NCBI RefSeq assembly: GCF_905475465.1
Contig: NC_062241.1
Span: 4,960,001-5,024,000 of the forward strand
Length of the DNA stretch: 64,000 nt
From: Pieris napi
Lineage: Eukaryota > Arthropoda > Insecta > Lepidoptera > Pieridae
Reading direction: 5' to 3'
Below, one piece after another: positions 1 through 11,825 of the stretch. The position numbers and the translations under genes were made by a program. The first letter of the stretch is position 1, and each line of letters opens with the position of its first letter. The notes under the pieces are model-generated. The model was not told the DNA's origin. It ran no database searches and was given only the letters and a program-made list of their open reading frames with translations.

Positions 1-2873
1 CGAACATACAACGACCATTATTTAAGCCTTGACTTGTTTGAGCTATCGCGGATTATGCTTAAACGGAGTATTAAGAATATCCATAGCGCTGCACATGCAT
101 CATCAGCACACCCCACAACCTATCGTACATGGATACTTTCACACCATCACTACACAGCCGAATTTCTGATTTTTCCCTTTCGTAAATGTTTGAACCTGTA
201 TATATTATGTATACCGTCTTTAGCTACAATAATAATAATAACAATTTATTAATTGCAAGAATATGGTACAAAAATGTGTAAGGTGGTACAATCGTAAGTT
301 CGCATATTCTGCTACACACAATGGCGCGCAATTTTTCTTTAAAGGAATTTTACATTTTCATTATTAGTCATTTGAATTGGTCAATTCTTATATTATTTGT
401 ATCATTGGTATCATATCATACTTTATTAAATTTATATCAACTATAGTGTCTCACGCAAGTAATCATTTATTTTCATTTTTTCCAAAAGTAATACACCAAG
501 TCGATTTTTAAAGACTCTAGTCGGAAGATCTTTTAATAAGTATTATTGATTAAGTAGTAGTAGTAATACTGTTGGAGTTAAGGTAGCTGGAGGAGTACGA
601 AACGAATAAACTAAACCAACTTTTAAAAAATATTGGTTGTTTGTAAAGTAGGTTTACGATCGAGATGTTTACGTGATAACGTCTTATTGGTGATATAAGT
701 TTTTGGGAAGTAAGGAATTAATGAAATTAACAATTTTTTCAAATTTTAAATTACATCTATCGTTTTATTCACACTTTTGATGATAAATTTCGGGTGTAAA
801 ATGACAAGTTTACTTATTCGACTATGATATACATTTTTCTTCATAAATTCACGGAATGACTGACAGCGCTCGAGATGAGACGGGAGATCGGTTCGTCTCT
901 CTCTCGTTATACCTGCGATCGCGCTCGTGAGGTTTTGGTGTGACACAAGTTTCTGAACATGTCACCCGACTAAAACGATTTTAAAGACGTTATCACGTCA
1001 AAAAATCTATCAATCTATACAAATTTTGACTAAACATATTACTTCCGTAAAGGCGGAGAGCCCGTGGCACGGACAGTGGACATTGAAATAGCTGTTTACG
1101 TTCTTGAACCAGTGATCATTTGCAAATTATACTCTTTGGCATTACGTAACAACGATCAGGGAACATGTGTTTTATAGTCAGTTTTTAAATGATTTTTACA
1201 ATACCTTCAACTATTGACGTCGGAAGGAATATTGTGAAATATTTATTATAATTATTACTCATGTTTTCTGATAATAGTTTATAAAAAGAAAAATAGAGTT
1301 TTTGTCACAATTATAAAATGATTATTTATGTAATTAAATATTTTATGTACAATTAATATTTAAATTCTATAAAATAAATAGATTCGTTTACATATTGTAA
1401 TCAAGTAATTTTGATTTGTTGTTTCATTACAGCTACCTAGGGCATATTACCTAGGGCATATTACCTAGGCTTTAGAACTTATAATTGATTTTTAATATAT
1501 ATTATCAATTTTATGACAGTCTCCATGTCTTCAGGCATAAGATGCTGCATCCACAAACGTCACCAATATTAACAATTGTAAAGTAGATATATATGAAATT
1601 TTAAATTGCATATTTGAATTTCTTAATCTAGTACAGTTTATCGCTTTTATTTTTATTGTATAATTCTTTTCTCTTCTATCATTCTAATCCTTTGAATGTC
1701 GTGTATTCTCTGGAGGTGTTTTGTTATTGTGCCTTTAAAAAAATTATTACTTATTTACTTTTAATAAAGCACACATTTGTCACCCATAGGTACGTTTCAT
1801 GTCTCTTTATATTGCAATGTTTTTTTAGTCAGGTAGAGAAGTATATTACGATTTAGTTTATAGATTCAGGTACACTAACACACACTAAAAAAATCAGTAT
1901 TAGTATGTCAAATTCGTTTTCTTATGCTAAGCGAAAAAAGCTAGTGCTTGCCACAATCAGAGGCTTCTGAGATTGCTAGGTAAATACCTTTTAATAGCAG
2001 GCTATAAAACAGCTATTGGTAAATAAGCATATCTATATCGGCGAGATATACGCGACTTCTGCAGTTTGTAGAAACAGCATTGGAAGGTTGCGTTGACGTC
2101 TTTTTAACGAAGAATATTAATGTAAATCCAATTTAAGGAAATATTATTAATTAATGCAATTTAAAGTTGTTTGTACTCGTATTTCTTATTAAAAATATGA
2201 TTACTCAAAATGTGAAAACAGGCTTCACGCCAAAACCGTTAGTCGATTAGTAATTGCAACTAAAATTCACGGCAGAATCGATTGAAATTTATCGATATAA
2301 CACCTATTATTCACCTCATAAATTTAATCGAATCGATTTAATAGGCCGAAACTAATTTTTGAATATGCCGTTCGTCACGCCCGTGGTTTTGCTGGTTTCA
2401 CAGAACAAAATATTTAGTTCGTGTTTCAAAGGTTTATATAGTTTATATAGTTTCATATCAGTCGAGGCTTTATTTAAAAGGGTTATTTTTACATATATTT
2501 TACGATTATCAAACAATATTTTTGTTAAATTTTAAATTTATTTGTCCAAATAGCGCACCATTGCATAATATGAAGAAACATTTTTTTTAGGCGTACTGCG
2601 TAAGATGTAGGAGTTTTAAAATGTAAGTAACTGTTTAAATTGTTTTCTTTCAAAAATGTTGGAAAATAATAACAACCTAAAAACTTAAACTACTGAAGTA
2701 TTTTTACGTTTACTAATTAAATTGAGTATCCCTACACGTCGAAATATTCTAAACAAGTTCTTTGATAACATAGCTTTTTTTGAAAAGTATTTCAAAAACT
2801 TTTACCCTAATAGAAACTATTAAGTACATTTATCAATTGAAATTTGGGGAGGATTTGTCAAAGCTTACATAGG
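1..2873 (-). other. Probable start of spineless intron 1; no exon seen
   Basis: AT-rich DNA immediately 3' (on the minus strand) of the spineless first coding exon. No bHLH exon or other protein-like frame is visible here, so this is inferred to be the beginning of a long first intron. A moderately GC-rich patch at about 860-930 is unassigned. No transposon ends were recognised. Confidence 0.4.
1435..1469. repeat. 14-bp tandem repeat, 2.5 copies
   Basis: The unit ACCTAGGGCATATT occurs twice exactly, followed by a partial third copy. It is a short local duplication with no known role. Confidence 0.85.
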
Positions 2874-2879
2874 ACCTAC

Positions 2880-3124
2880 CTTTTACCATTCCGCCGTCGC
2901 CGTTTCGTTGCATACACAGTTCCCAGTTGGCTCGTGTGAGGCTGCGGCGGCCGGAGCAGGCTCGAGTCCACGCCATCGTAGGCTTGCCCGCTCCAGCCGC
3001 ACAGAGCTAGCTTCGACTCTGTGCCTATCTTGACGGCAGATGGCTCGCACTCACCATGAAAAGCGTTGGGATACACTGTGTCCAACACTGACACAAAGTT
3101 TGAAAACAATTTGGCGTTTTGCGA
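2880..3124 (-). CDS. ss: spineless (aryl hydrocarbon receptor) first coding exon, partial
   Basis: The minus strand encodes SQLGTVYATKRRRRNGK and then AG at the exon edge, followed by a donor GTAGGT (plus 2874-2879). A following C or T would complete the Ser of the family signature. This basic stretch precedes the bHLH of insect Spineless/AhR, a ligand-regulated bHLH-PAS transcription factor that dimerises with Tango and specifies antenna, leg and bristle identity. The bHLH, PAS and activation exons are not in the window. The frame is open from a TGA at 3125-3127 to the donor (about 81 codons) but has no ATG. The position that is Met in the family as I recall it is ACG here (2933-2935). An out-of-frame ATG lies at 2974-2976. 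A possible acceptor (TTTGTGTCAG) occurs near 3089-3098, so the true start may lie in an upstream exon. The gene call is fairly sure; the start is unresolved. Confidence 0.75.
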
Positions 3125-3539
3125 TCACTGTTCGGTGGAGTGCTGTGCGTTTGGCATTTGTTTCAGAGAGTGTTGTGTGACAAATGTTTCTTTGGCTGCG
3201 TTTGTTCGCATTTGTGTCTCGCTCTTTTGTTATGTAGAAGACTGAATAAAGGATATCTTTGATAACAGCGCGTGGCTAAAACAATTGTTTTATAGATGCG
3301 ATATTTACGAAGACGTTTTGTTTACATTAATAATATTTGAATGTATTTAAAAAAATATATTGCAATTTTCCATATGATTAAGCGAAAGAACGTAAATGAT
3401 TTGTTATTAAGGAATGCTCAATATTGGAATTGGAAGATTTCTGAGCCCACTGGAACTGTTTGGAAGAATTCGTCAATAGTTCACAATCACATCATCTGTT
3501 CACAGCACTTTGTTCATTACACTAGAATTCGTACACTAA

Positions 3540-3700
3540 CACATGGTCACGTTAGATCGCGTTTCACGGACGTACCGTACGCACGGCGCGATCGTCAAGC
3601 GCCTAAAGCCATTTGGCCAGCCGGACACAAAGAACCCCAACTGGCGGGGCGGGGCCAACACACGCCCCGCCCACAACCATCTGCCAACCAATCAGAAAGC
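3540..3700 (-). promoter_or_regulatory. Promoter-like GC-rich region upstream of spineless exon
   Basis: An unusually GC-rich island in AT-rich DNA, about 0.4-0.7 kb upstream of the spineless coding exon. It holds two GC boxes (GGGGCGGGGCC at 3646-3656 and GCCCCGCCC at 3664-3672) and a CCAAT box (ACCAATCAG at 3687-3695). The combination and position suggest the core promoter or 5' UTR of spineless. A CDS here is unlikely: the plus-strand frames are short and have no family resemblance. Confidence 0.5.
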
Positions 3701-4084
3701 CGCGTCCATCTCAACCCGCACTGGGATGTATTCAGAGTATTTTTATTTTTCGTACTCATCGCGATTTCTTTAAAACTTTTTCTGTTATTTCTTTAAATCG
3801 CTTTTATTCAGTGGCTTCTAAAATGCCAGTACTGACGTTTACAAGGAAAGGAATATCATAACGTATTGTTTATGTCTTTTTGTACTTTGCTGATTGTAGA
3901 TACGGTTATTTTGATTATTAAGATGCGAGAACTTTAATTGTTACTACAAAATTGTTTTGCAGTACACAATTTCACTGTTGGACTACTCTTTTGAATTAAT
4001 TATGTATTTGTAAGTTTATTAGTGTAATGTTTACGTTCTTAAACAAAAGTTTGGGTGTTAAATAAACTGGGTAATATAATGTGA

Positions 4085-4215
4085 CCGTCAAATACGTCCC
4101 CCGTGAATGGTGGTGACGTCACAAGATGGCTGCCCTATGGGGGTGAATTTTCCCATTTTCCCCTCGGCCGTCGGCCGGCGCGGTCGTGCGGCCTTCGGAC
4201 TGTAACCCCCTAAAA
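4085..4215. promoter_or_regulatory. CpG-rich promoter-like element with CRE and YY1-like site
   Basis: A second GC-rich island contains a perfect CRE palindrome TGACGTCA (4114-4121) followed two bases on by AAGATGGC (4123-4130), the YY1/Pho-type core often found at TATA-less start sites. Further CG-dense sequence follows. It could be an alternative spineless promoter or a divergent promoter. No transcript evidence is available. Confidence 0.35.
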
Positions 4216-4570
4216 AGCGATTATGTACCTACGCTTGGCCAACTGGAGTTTTTGTAATAGCTTCAATACAAAGGAAATTATATTCATACAATAGAACTTA
4301 CAAATTTGTGTATTGATTAAAGACGCTTCTGATTCTCTAACTCATTTAAGGTTTGTAGTAAACACATATGTTCAAGATAAATTAAAAGATTTAATATGTA
4401 TAATATATATCAGCAATTTCAAGTAAGAAATAAAAATGACAGTTTTGCAGACTGCGACTCCAGGGCCCATAAAGTATAGTCCAAGCAAATTAAAGTACAT
4501 ATGTCTATAATAAAGCCTCTTCCGTGTTAGGTAAAAGGTACCTATAAGAAAATTTATTAAAAAAAGTAGT

Positions 4571-4885
4571 AAGAAAAAACTTTTTAACCGGATTAAAGTT
4601 ATGTATTATTATAAATTTACTACTATTTAACATAATTTTAAATTTATCCGACGTTTCGCGTGCTTTACAGCGTGCGTGGTCACGGTGACTGAAGACAAAA
4701 GATTTTGGATGTCAAAAAGTATCACAGCTGTAGAGAAAGTTGCCTTATCTGTACCTATTTATTTCCCCGGAGTTGGTATCGACTAAAAGATGGAGGGTTT
4801 TGGCAGAAATGGCTCACGGTGTCCTCTATATAGTTGTAAATTTATAATAATACATAACTTTAATCCGTTTAAAAAGTTTTTTCTT
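4571..4885. mobile_element. MITE with 50-bp terminal inverted repeats
   Basis: The arms 4571-4620 and 4836-4885 are inverted copies with one mismatch, flanking about 215 bp that includes GTTTCGCGTGCTTTACAGCG. A deleted relative lies at about 39640-39720 (ACCGGATTGAACTTATGT). No coding capacity; target duplication not determined. Confidence 0.7.
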
Positions 4886-4964
4886 TAAATGTGTAAAGGT
4901 TATGTCAATCAAAGAAAAAAGTAGTAGTTCATTAATTTATAACATCTTAAGAAACTTTCAAATC

Positions 4965-5140
4965 AAATCAAAATCATTTAGGTAACACAATGTATACTTA
5001 TGAACGTCAAAATGAAATACATATTAAACGCTAAATGCTTCTTTACATTTACTATCAGTTCTAAAATCAAGGGCGTAGAACGGAAGAGAAGAACTGGCAA
5101 TAAACTCTCCGCCACTCTTTTATTCGATTTCCATAGTAAA
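4965..5140 (-). mobile_element. 5'-truncated LINE 3' end (group C-like)
   Basis: Contains the shared block AAGGGCGTAGAACGG, GAAGAACTGGCAA, CTCTCCGCCACTCTTT. The same block is at 46880-47020 and, in related form, in the 3' UTR of the jockey-like element at 45186-46430. Only the 3' UTR remains. Confidence 0.6.
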
Positions 5141-5516
5141 TAGAATAAAGTATGTAGGTATGTCAGCCACAAATAGCTGTTGACAGTTAACAATAACTCT
5201 GCTTTATGTTTATGTTTGAATGTGTATTCCGTTTATGGCTTTTGTGTATAATGTAATTGTTTGGATATTGTTCATTGAGTAGGTAGCTGTAGAAATATTG
5301 TGGAACAAATAAATGAAAGGAAGAACGTTTCAAAGGACTATGCTAAAATATTTCTACAGCCTTTGCTGAATTGCGCAGTGGCTAGGTGACATTCCTGTAG
5401 TGTGTTCGAATCCCGGCATTTTATTTTTCTATATTCGCAATTAGTGTTATATCGATAACATTTACTAAAATCAAGATACACAAAAACATCGCGGCATAAG
5501 TACGTCTAGACTATCT

Positions 5517-5782
5517 AGGGAGTGTTGGAGATTATTGACACCCCCGCCATGTAACGCGCCGTAACGTTTTTCTGTACCCAAGTATAGTAAAACGTTTTGT
5601 GACCACCTAGTGACTGTTTATACCTACTTAAAAGTTACCATTATTTGGTGTAAATTACTGGAAAGTCGAAAATAATATTAACAATAACGCGTAATTAAAT
5701 CCCCGCCCCGCATCGTAATGTTTTATAATAGGCCCCCCCCCCCCCAAATTCGTTACGTAATACTTGAATCTCTTGCTCCCCT
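5517..5782. mobile_element. Copy 1 of a GGGAGCGTTCAAGTATTACGT-type MITE
   Basis: Shares a long stretch with 51744-52026, including ATGTAACGCGCCGTAACG, GGAAAGTCGAAAATAATATT and a right end TTCGTTACGTAATACTTGAA. The left terminal repeat has lost about 25 bp compared with the other copy. Poly-C runs flank both ends of the core. Confidence 0.65.
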
Positions 5783-5899
5783 ATAAGGAAATATGATTAA
5801 GGAGATACAGAAATCGGCTAAGACCAAAGCAGCATCACCTTAACTTTATTTCCGGCGAAATAATTGTTTCGGATTAGAAGGTATTTACCTGGCTGTAAA

Positions 5900-6110
5900 A
5901 AACTATCAATGCGAGAAGGATCATTCATGGACCCTCAAACCTTTAATATAAAGGCCCTAAGTCTAGTGGGACATTACTTTCACTAAGTCCTTCAAGAAAA
6001 TAGCGTACCAATTCTTAAAAGGCCGGCAGCACAGTCACCTTCTGGCAGTGTGGGTGTCCATGGAGGGCGGTATCACTTAACATCAGATGAGCCTCCTGTA
6101 AAATAAAACA
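5900..6110 (+). mobile_element. LINE group A 3' tail, degenerate
   Basis: Carries the C-terminal remnant and 3' end seen in many copies here: GTCCTTCAAGAAAA, AAAAGGCCGGCA, TTCTGGCAGTGTGGGTGTCC and GTATCACTTAACATCAGATG. In the group the translated end reads FKKxAYxFLKGRQRT, the C-terminus of a non-LTR polymerase. Strongly decayed. Confidence 0.55.
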
Positions 6111-6124
6111 TAGAAGTGTGTCGA

Positions 6125-8225
6125 TACTCTATTTCAAATATTTTTTTATTTAATAATGCAAAAATGTGTGTTTAAATCCTATTCTATTATATAAGGTTTG
6201 ATATTTCAACATTCCTTTTTTTTTATTTTATTATTTATTGCATAGTTAGGTACACAATACAATAACTAAAATTACATTTAGACTGGTTTAAACAAACTGT
6301 GTTTCGGTCCATCAAAACTAGTTAGAAATAGGTACAACAAAAAGGAAACTTAGTCATAAATGCTTTGAATAAAAGTAATAATTCGTAAAAAAATCTTACA
6401 GACCGCGTCAAACGCCTCACTTGCGTCGAAACCGCTGTATTTTTAAAACCTACAATAACAATGCAATAAAAGCCCAATAAACAAGCGAAGACAGGGTCGC
6501 AGCTAGTCTGGCATATCGTTTTGATTTATTCCCACCCCCATAACATCCACGACGTAAATCAGAGCGGAATTACCTAAACTCACGCATTAACAAACTACTT
6601 TTTATTTTGCTTATACAAGGGAGAGGTGACAGCGGTTTACGACAGTTTTGACAGGTAGCGGTTCAAGCTACTGTGCATGATGCGGAAGTGTTTGAGAGGC
6701 TGGAGATTGAACACAGGTTAACACTAGGTGCAGGTAGAAAGGATCAATGGCTGGCTAAGCTACTGTTATATGTGGTAGACTGATAGTTTAGTTTTCATTA
6801 TGATTATTTTTTTGTTTTTGATATTGAATTTAGGTAGGTACTTATTAAACGAGGTAAATATTATTTTTGGTAACCGTTTTTAATTGGACCTTAAATCGTT
6901 TAAATATGTTTTATTTGCTTTGTTTTTGTCCGTTATTTGACGTATAATTTTATATCTGCGTAGTTTTGCACTTCTTGCGATAACTTTTTTCTCACAGTGG
7001 TTCGTTCAAAGATCGCGAGAAAATGATTAGGCCGCCAGTTGCCCTCTTTTTTATTTAATTATTTTGCTTGTACTGTATTTCTGTATTACAAAGTGTAAAT
7101 AAATAGTTATTAATAATGTCTTGTGACTGCAGTCGTGTAGTCCCATCGTAGTATGAGAGTTATGAAATAGTCTGTTTACTTGCGTCTACGCATACACTTG
7201 TATAATACGTCCGTATTGTCTTGGTTGAGGTAGACCACCGTGGCCGAGTTGGCATCAAGAACATTAATACCTATTTGTTATAAGGTTTTCATTGAAAGAT
7301 AATTTCGCGTTGTTTTAGGTAAGTAAAAATTGCTACCATTCACAAAATTTTACATAGCAACACCTACCAAACCAATATTTTTGTAAATCTATTTCCAAAC
7401 GTCCATATTGTAATTGGTAGGTATCTCATGTCATAGATCTCATGTTGTATTGAGTGCCGCTGTCAAACTTCATACAGAAAAAAATGATTTGACAGCTCTA
7501 GAAACTACATTTATGTTTGTTTGGCGTTGTGTGTGTGCACGTTAATAGTGTGAGTGTACGTTAGACTTAAGTGCTAAACAGTAGTAAGTGGAAAAATAGT
7601 ACACAAGAACAGAGTGTCTTCGCATAATAGAGAGTGTTATTGGACACTATCTTATGTTAAATAGACGTTACTGAATGCCTTAGTAAAAAAATTTACTTGT
7701 ATTGGTGTAACTTCTCTCTCCTTTTAGCTTAAAGACCATGAAATACTTAATTTAAAAAAAAACAATATTATTTAGGATCCCCTTTTATAACTTGTACCAC
7801 AAAAACGGTGAAATTCGGGGACAAGTGTCCATAAAAATGGTATAATTTTCATTTTATTGTTTGAATGCCGCACAAGAATTATTTCTAGTTAGTATGAAAT
7901 CATATTTATTTAAAATAACATTAGCTGTTATTACGTTAATTAATTCATTTAGGCCTTTGTTTGTGTATTTGTTTATGTGTCAAGGTTTATTATTATAATT
8001 ACTTCATTTTTTTAATCATATAGTACATTTGACCAATTTTTTGTTCTATAGGTAACTCGCAAACCCTGGATTCGATGTTACGGGAAAGGGAGGTAATCAA
8101 AAATGTTAATAAGTGCTTAACTTGACATCGCAGTGGCAATATTTCAAGTGATACTTGAAAATAAAGGTATAGCTTATGGATTTAAAAATTTTAAAAAGTC
8201 CATTAATAGAAAAGTTGAAGAAAAC
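6125..8225. other. Intergenic, no gene recognised
   Basis: AT-rich sequence without a convincing frame. Around 7440-7640 there is a TGACAG-rich, slightly less AT-rich stretch that could be an untranslated exon or promoter, but nothing decides this. Nothing else assignable. Confidence 0.3.
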
Positions 8226-8231
8226 CTTGTA

Positions 8232-8748
8232 TACTCTGATTTTTAATTCCGTAGAATTCTGACAGCTATAATTTTTTTGCATGTCAGAGATTACAAACCT
8301 TTCAATACGAGTCTGAATATCTGACTATACATACATTTTATTTGTTAGTGAATGTATCGATTTTATTAAGTGCGGTGCTCAACATTAAAAGTGGTTTTAA
8401 TGAGACTGATAAAGACGTCCCTTTTCATCACAAAAATGCACAAGTAAAGATAACATTTTTTTTTTAAAAGGTTTACTAAACCTGGAATTGGTAGGCAGTG
8501 ATGCCAGCTAAAGAATAAAATAAAGCAATTAAAGTTAAATTGATATATTGTTCGTGATATTGTAATATTTGTTATTTTTGTATTAGGTCACTTGAGTAAG
8601 TAAATATTAAGATTTACCTTTTTGTAGGTAAAACATAAAAAATATTTTATTGCCCTCAAATGGGTCAAATTGGTCCCATTTTCGGTGGAGAACTTTTTTA
8701 GTAGCAACATTTATGGAATGTCAGAATTCTATGGAAAAAATCAGAGTA
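8232..8748. mobile_element. Tc1/mariner-like MITE, TA target duplication
   Basis: Terminal inverted repeats of about 33 bp begin TACTCTGATTTTT. Left and right copies (8232-8265 and 8718-8748) differ by a few bases and a small indel. They are flanked by TA on both sides (8230-8231, 8749-8750). The internal sequence is non-coding. Confidence 0.6.
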
Positions 8749-9407
8749 TAGACAAATCGTAAATAGCGTATTATTAAGGTATATTCTAGAACTTTAATCA
8801 AACTTAAATCTATTTCTAATTCAATTTTGTATCCGTATTAAGTATTAAGCAAATTTGACGGCGCTTCAAGACGATAGAAACGAATTACAATATGAATTAG
8901 TTTCATGTAAGAAAGACGAATATGCTACGGATTTCATTTATTTATTTACTTTACAGATAAAAAATCGTTACTAAGAGATCTCATCAAGACAACCCCAATT
9001 AAAAAAACAAATATGAGAGGGCGTCTTATAGTAGGTACTCTGTAAAAACGTATATTAAATTATTCTACTAACTTTAATGAAACCAGTAGCGCCATCTAGT
9101 GATATTAGAATACACTACCAAGCGGCATCGCTTTTACAAGCTCGCTGCGTGTAGCTTTTTAATACACCTATTGATTGGCTCTTAGGAATAAAAGCTGTAA
9201 TTATAACTGTAACTACTTTACGTAGTACTTAATTAAGTACTACAACCTAATATTAGACAAAGAAGAATAATTGTAAAGAAGTTTGACGCGTTATTGAATA
9301 TCTTTTTCATAGATTTTATATCAAATTAAATCAGAGATAAGGCGGTAACACTCGTCGAGATTAACGCCATTAAATAGATATATGAAAAATATTACAAGCT
9401 TTTTTTT

Positions 9408-9842
9408 AATTACAGGAGGCAAACTGGTAGAAGGCTCACCCGATGTTAATTGATATCGCCCATTGACACTTACATTGCCATAAGGCTCGCAAGTGCGTTG
9501 CCGACCTTTTAAGAATTATTTTGAATAATTTTCATAAATTGTTAATACTGTAAGAAAATGTCACTGTCAAGAATTGGGCTTAAATTGAAAAGTCGCTTAT
9601 TATTGCTTCGTTGGAATTTTTAAAACAAAAGCATATTAAAAGCTATGCCCTACTTCGCCCATGGATACATTGCCAGAAGGCTCGCAAATGCGTTGCCGGC
9701 ATTTTAAGAATTGGTTTGAATAATTTTCATAAATATTTAATACCGTAGGTATCTCTGTCAAGAATTTATCTCAAATTTAAAAATCGCTTAAAATTGCCCT
9801 CCGTCGGAATTTTAAAACAAAAGCATATCAAAAGCTAATTCG
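9408..9842 (-). repeat. Direct duplication of a LINE group A tail, unit about 195 bp
   Basis: Two diverged direct copies begin near 9474 (CATTGCCATAAGGCTCGCAA) and 9669 (CATTGCCAGAAGGCTCGCAA). Both end with AAAACAAAAGCATAT(T/C)AAAAGCT. The first part of each is the minus-strand group A LINE tail; the second part is unrelated local DNA. The duplication therefore happened after insertion. Confidence 0.65.
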
Positions 9843-10109
9843 TAATTATTATTTGAATTCGGAACATATGCCACGTAAAATTTCACCGATAATCATTGGC
9901 CAATTCGATTCTTGTGTTTTTTCTTAAATCGGCGCCGACCGACCGTCGAACGGAAAACTGTCAGTCAAAAGCTGCATATTATTATTAGGGCATTGTAATC
10001 ACGATTTCGACATTTTTAGGGATCAATGGAGTTTTATTTGGAGTTCTATTTAGGGTTTATTGTTGTATAAGAAGGTAGGGTCAGTTTTAGTTCAGCTGCC
10101 TTTTTATTT

Positions 10110-10330
10110 AATTGTAAAACAAGCGAGCTAATGGACTGCCCAAAAAGATAAGTCATCGCAGCCCATGGATACCCATTTTAGCGGGTGCGTTGTCGGCCTT
10201 TGAGTATACACTTTAGACTGTACTTCTTTAAACAATTGGAGGTCGCATCTCCCAGGAAAGACCCCCACCGGGAGTCGGTGCAGTTCACCAAAAAAAGTGC
10301 CCAGATCTTGGAAGATGCCATAAAGATGAT
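10110..10330 (-). mobile_element. LINE group B 3' tail
   Basis: Shares GCAGCCCATGGATACCC, GGGTGCGTTG and CAATTGGAGGTCGCATCTC with copies at 16370-16550, 36640-36770 and 38190-38460. The T-rich start marks the 3' end on the minus strand. No open frame remains. Confidence 0.55.
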
Positions 10331-10384
10331 GCCTTTTTTAATAGGTATCTAGAATCCATCACTTTTCTATTAAGAATAAACTAA

Positions 10385-11822
10385 TAGACCAGTGCAGATA
10401 GCCTTCAAAATAAATAAAAAGTGAAAAAAATTACAGTAGGATGAAACCCATTAGAAAAGCAGGGGAATATGATCAAAATGAAAGGAAAAATAAATTACGG
10501 TCGATCTGAGGTCGGGAAGGGGTAGGGGGGGGAGGTTTAAGGGTAAAAAACGGTTTATCTCGATTTCCGGCAAAACTAAAAGTCCTATCGAAGAAAGTTA
10601 AATGGTAAAGTTGTAGGTAATAAAAAGATCTAAAACTTTTGTATTCATACATTTTTCACATAACCTCAAAATTTATGTGAAAAATTCAAAAAACCAAGTT
10701 ATTGGTTTTTAATTTTTATCTTTTACAAATTTCTTTTTTTTTTAACGAAATTTGGTGAAAACTTTCCTTATTATGTCCCAAATGTACTGTAATTTATTTG
10801 ATTAAAAATATTTATTTTTTCACCTTATTTTGAATTAATATCGAAAAAACACCCTAATTTTCAATCGAAAGTTCTGACGTCAAAATTTCAGCTTTTTTCA
10901 AAAAGTTGATGTGATTTCAGTTCGTTGAAATCTCTACTTTCCTATGGTAAAAAAATATATATATATTACCATAGTAAATCTTCTCAGAAAATGCAAAAAA
11001 TCGTACGCAGTAACGCTCAGACCCGTCATCCCCTTCCCTACTTCTCTATGAATCTTCTTTAAATTATAATTAGATGCCTATTTATTACTATTTTAAGATA
11101 ACTTATATATACCTGAGTGACCTAAAAAAATTTTTTTGCCTTTAGATGGGCTAAAATTTTCGTATTTCATAGAGAAGTAGGGAAGGGTATGACGGGTCTG
11201 GGCGTTACTGCATACGATGTTTTGCATTTTCTGAGAAGATTTACTATGGTAATATATATATATTTTTTTACCATAGGAAAGAAGAGATTTCAACGAACTG
11301 AAAGCACACCAACTTTTTGAAAAAAGCTGAAATTTTGACGTCAGAATTTTCGATTGAAAATTAGGGTGTTTTTTCGATATTAATTCCAAATAAGGTGAAA
11401 AAATAAATATTTTTAATCAAATAAATTACAGTATATTTGGGACATATATAGGTAAGTTTTCACCAAATTTCGTTTAAAAAATAAATTTTTGTAAAAGATA
11501 AAAATAAAAAACCAAAAACTTGGTTTTTTGAATTTTTCACACCAATTTTGAGGTTATGTGAAAAATGTGTGAATACAAAAGTTTTAGATCTTTTTATTAC
11601 CTACAACTTTGCCATTTAACTTTCTTCGATAGGACTTTTAGTTTTGCCGGAAATCGAGATAAACAGTTTTTTACCCTTAAACCTCCCCCCCCTACCCCTT
11701 CCCGACCTCAGATCGACCGTAATTTATTTTTCCTTTCATTTTGATCATATTCCCCTGCTTTTCTAATGGGTTTCATCCTACTGTAATTTTTTTTGGTTTC
11801 AAAAATTATCGGCACTGGTCTA
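10385..11822. mobile_element. Large foldback element, TAGACCAGTGC termini, TSD TAA
   Basis: Almost the whole element is one inverted repeat. A left arm (10385 to about 11053) and a right arm (about 11166 to 11822) surround a loop of about 110 bp. Termini are TAGACCAGTGC and GCACTGGTCTA. The 3-bp TAA is duplicated outside (10382-10384, 11823-11825). Each arm also contains a small palindrome, CTATGGTA-(T/A)n-TACCATAG. A 98-residue open frame inside is incidental. No transposase, so non-autonomous. The same termini and TSD length recur at 26789-29079 and 32429-33054. Confidence 0.85.
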
Positions 11823-11825
11823 TAA

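Noticed and set aside
746..946. 66-codon minus-strand frame as spineless exon 2
   Set aside because: No bHLH residues (the NPSKRHRERLN block is absent) and no suitable acceptor/donor context.
3270..3665. GCGTG/ACGTG (xenobiotic-response core) sites at 3270, 3548 and 3661 as spineless autoregulation
   Set aside because: Five-base cores are expected by chance in a GC-rich kilobase. No extended consensus or clustering beyond that.
3340..3861. Three overlapping plus-strand frames of 76-151 codons
   Set aside because: They cover the GC-rich promoter-like region upstream of spineless. Overlap in different frames and Pro/Arg richness reflect composition.
5385..5425. Possible tRNA or SINE head (GTGGCTAGG...GTTCGAATCCC)
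   Set aside because: Boxes are too close together and no body or second copy was found.
11093..11389. 98-codon frame inside the foldback
   Set aside because: It lies in the palindromic arm and loop, with no domain and low-complexity Lys/Ser composition.
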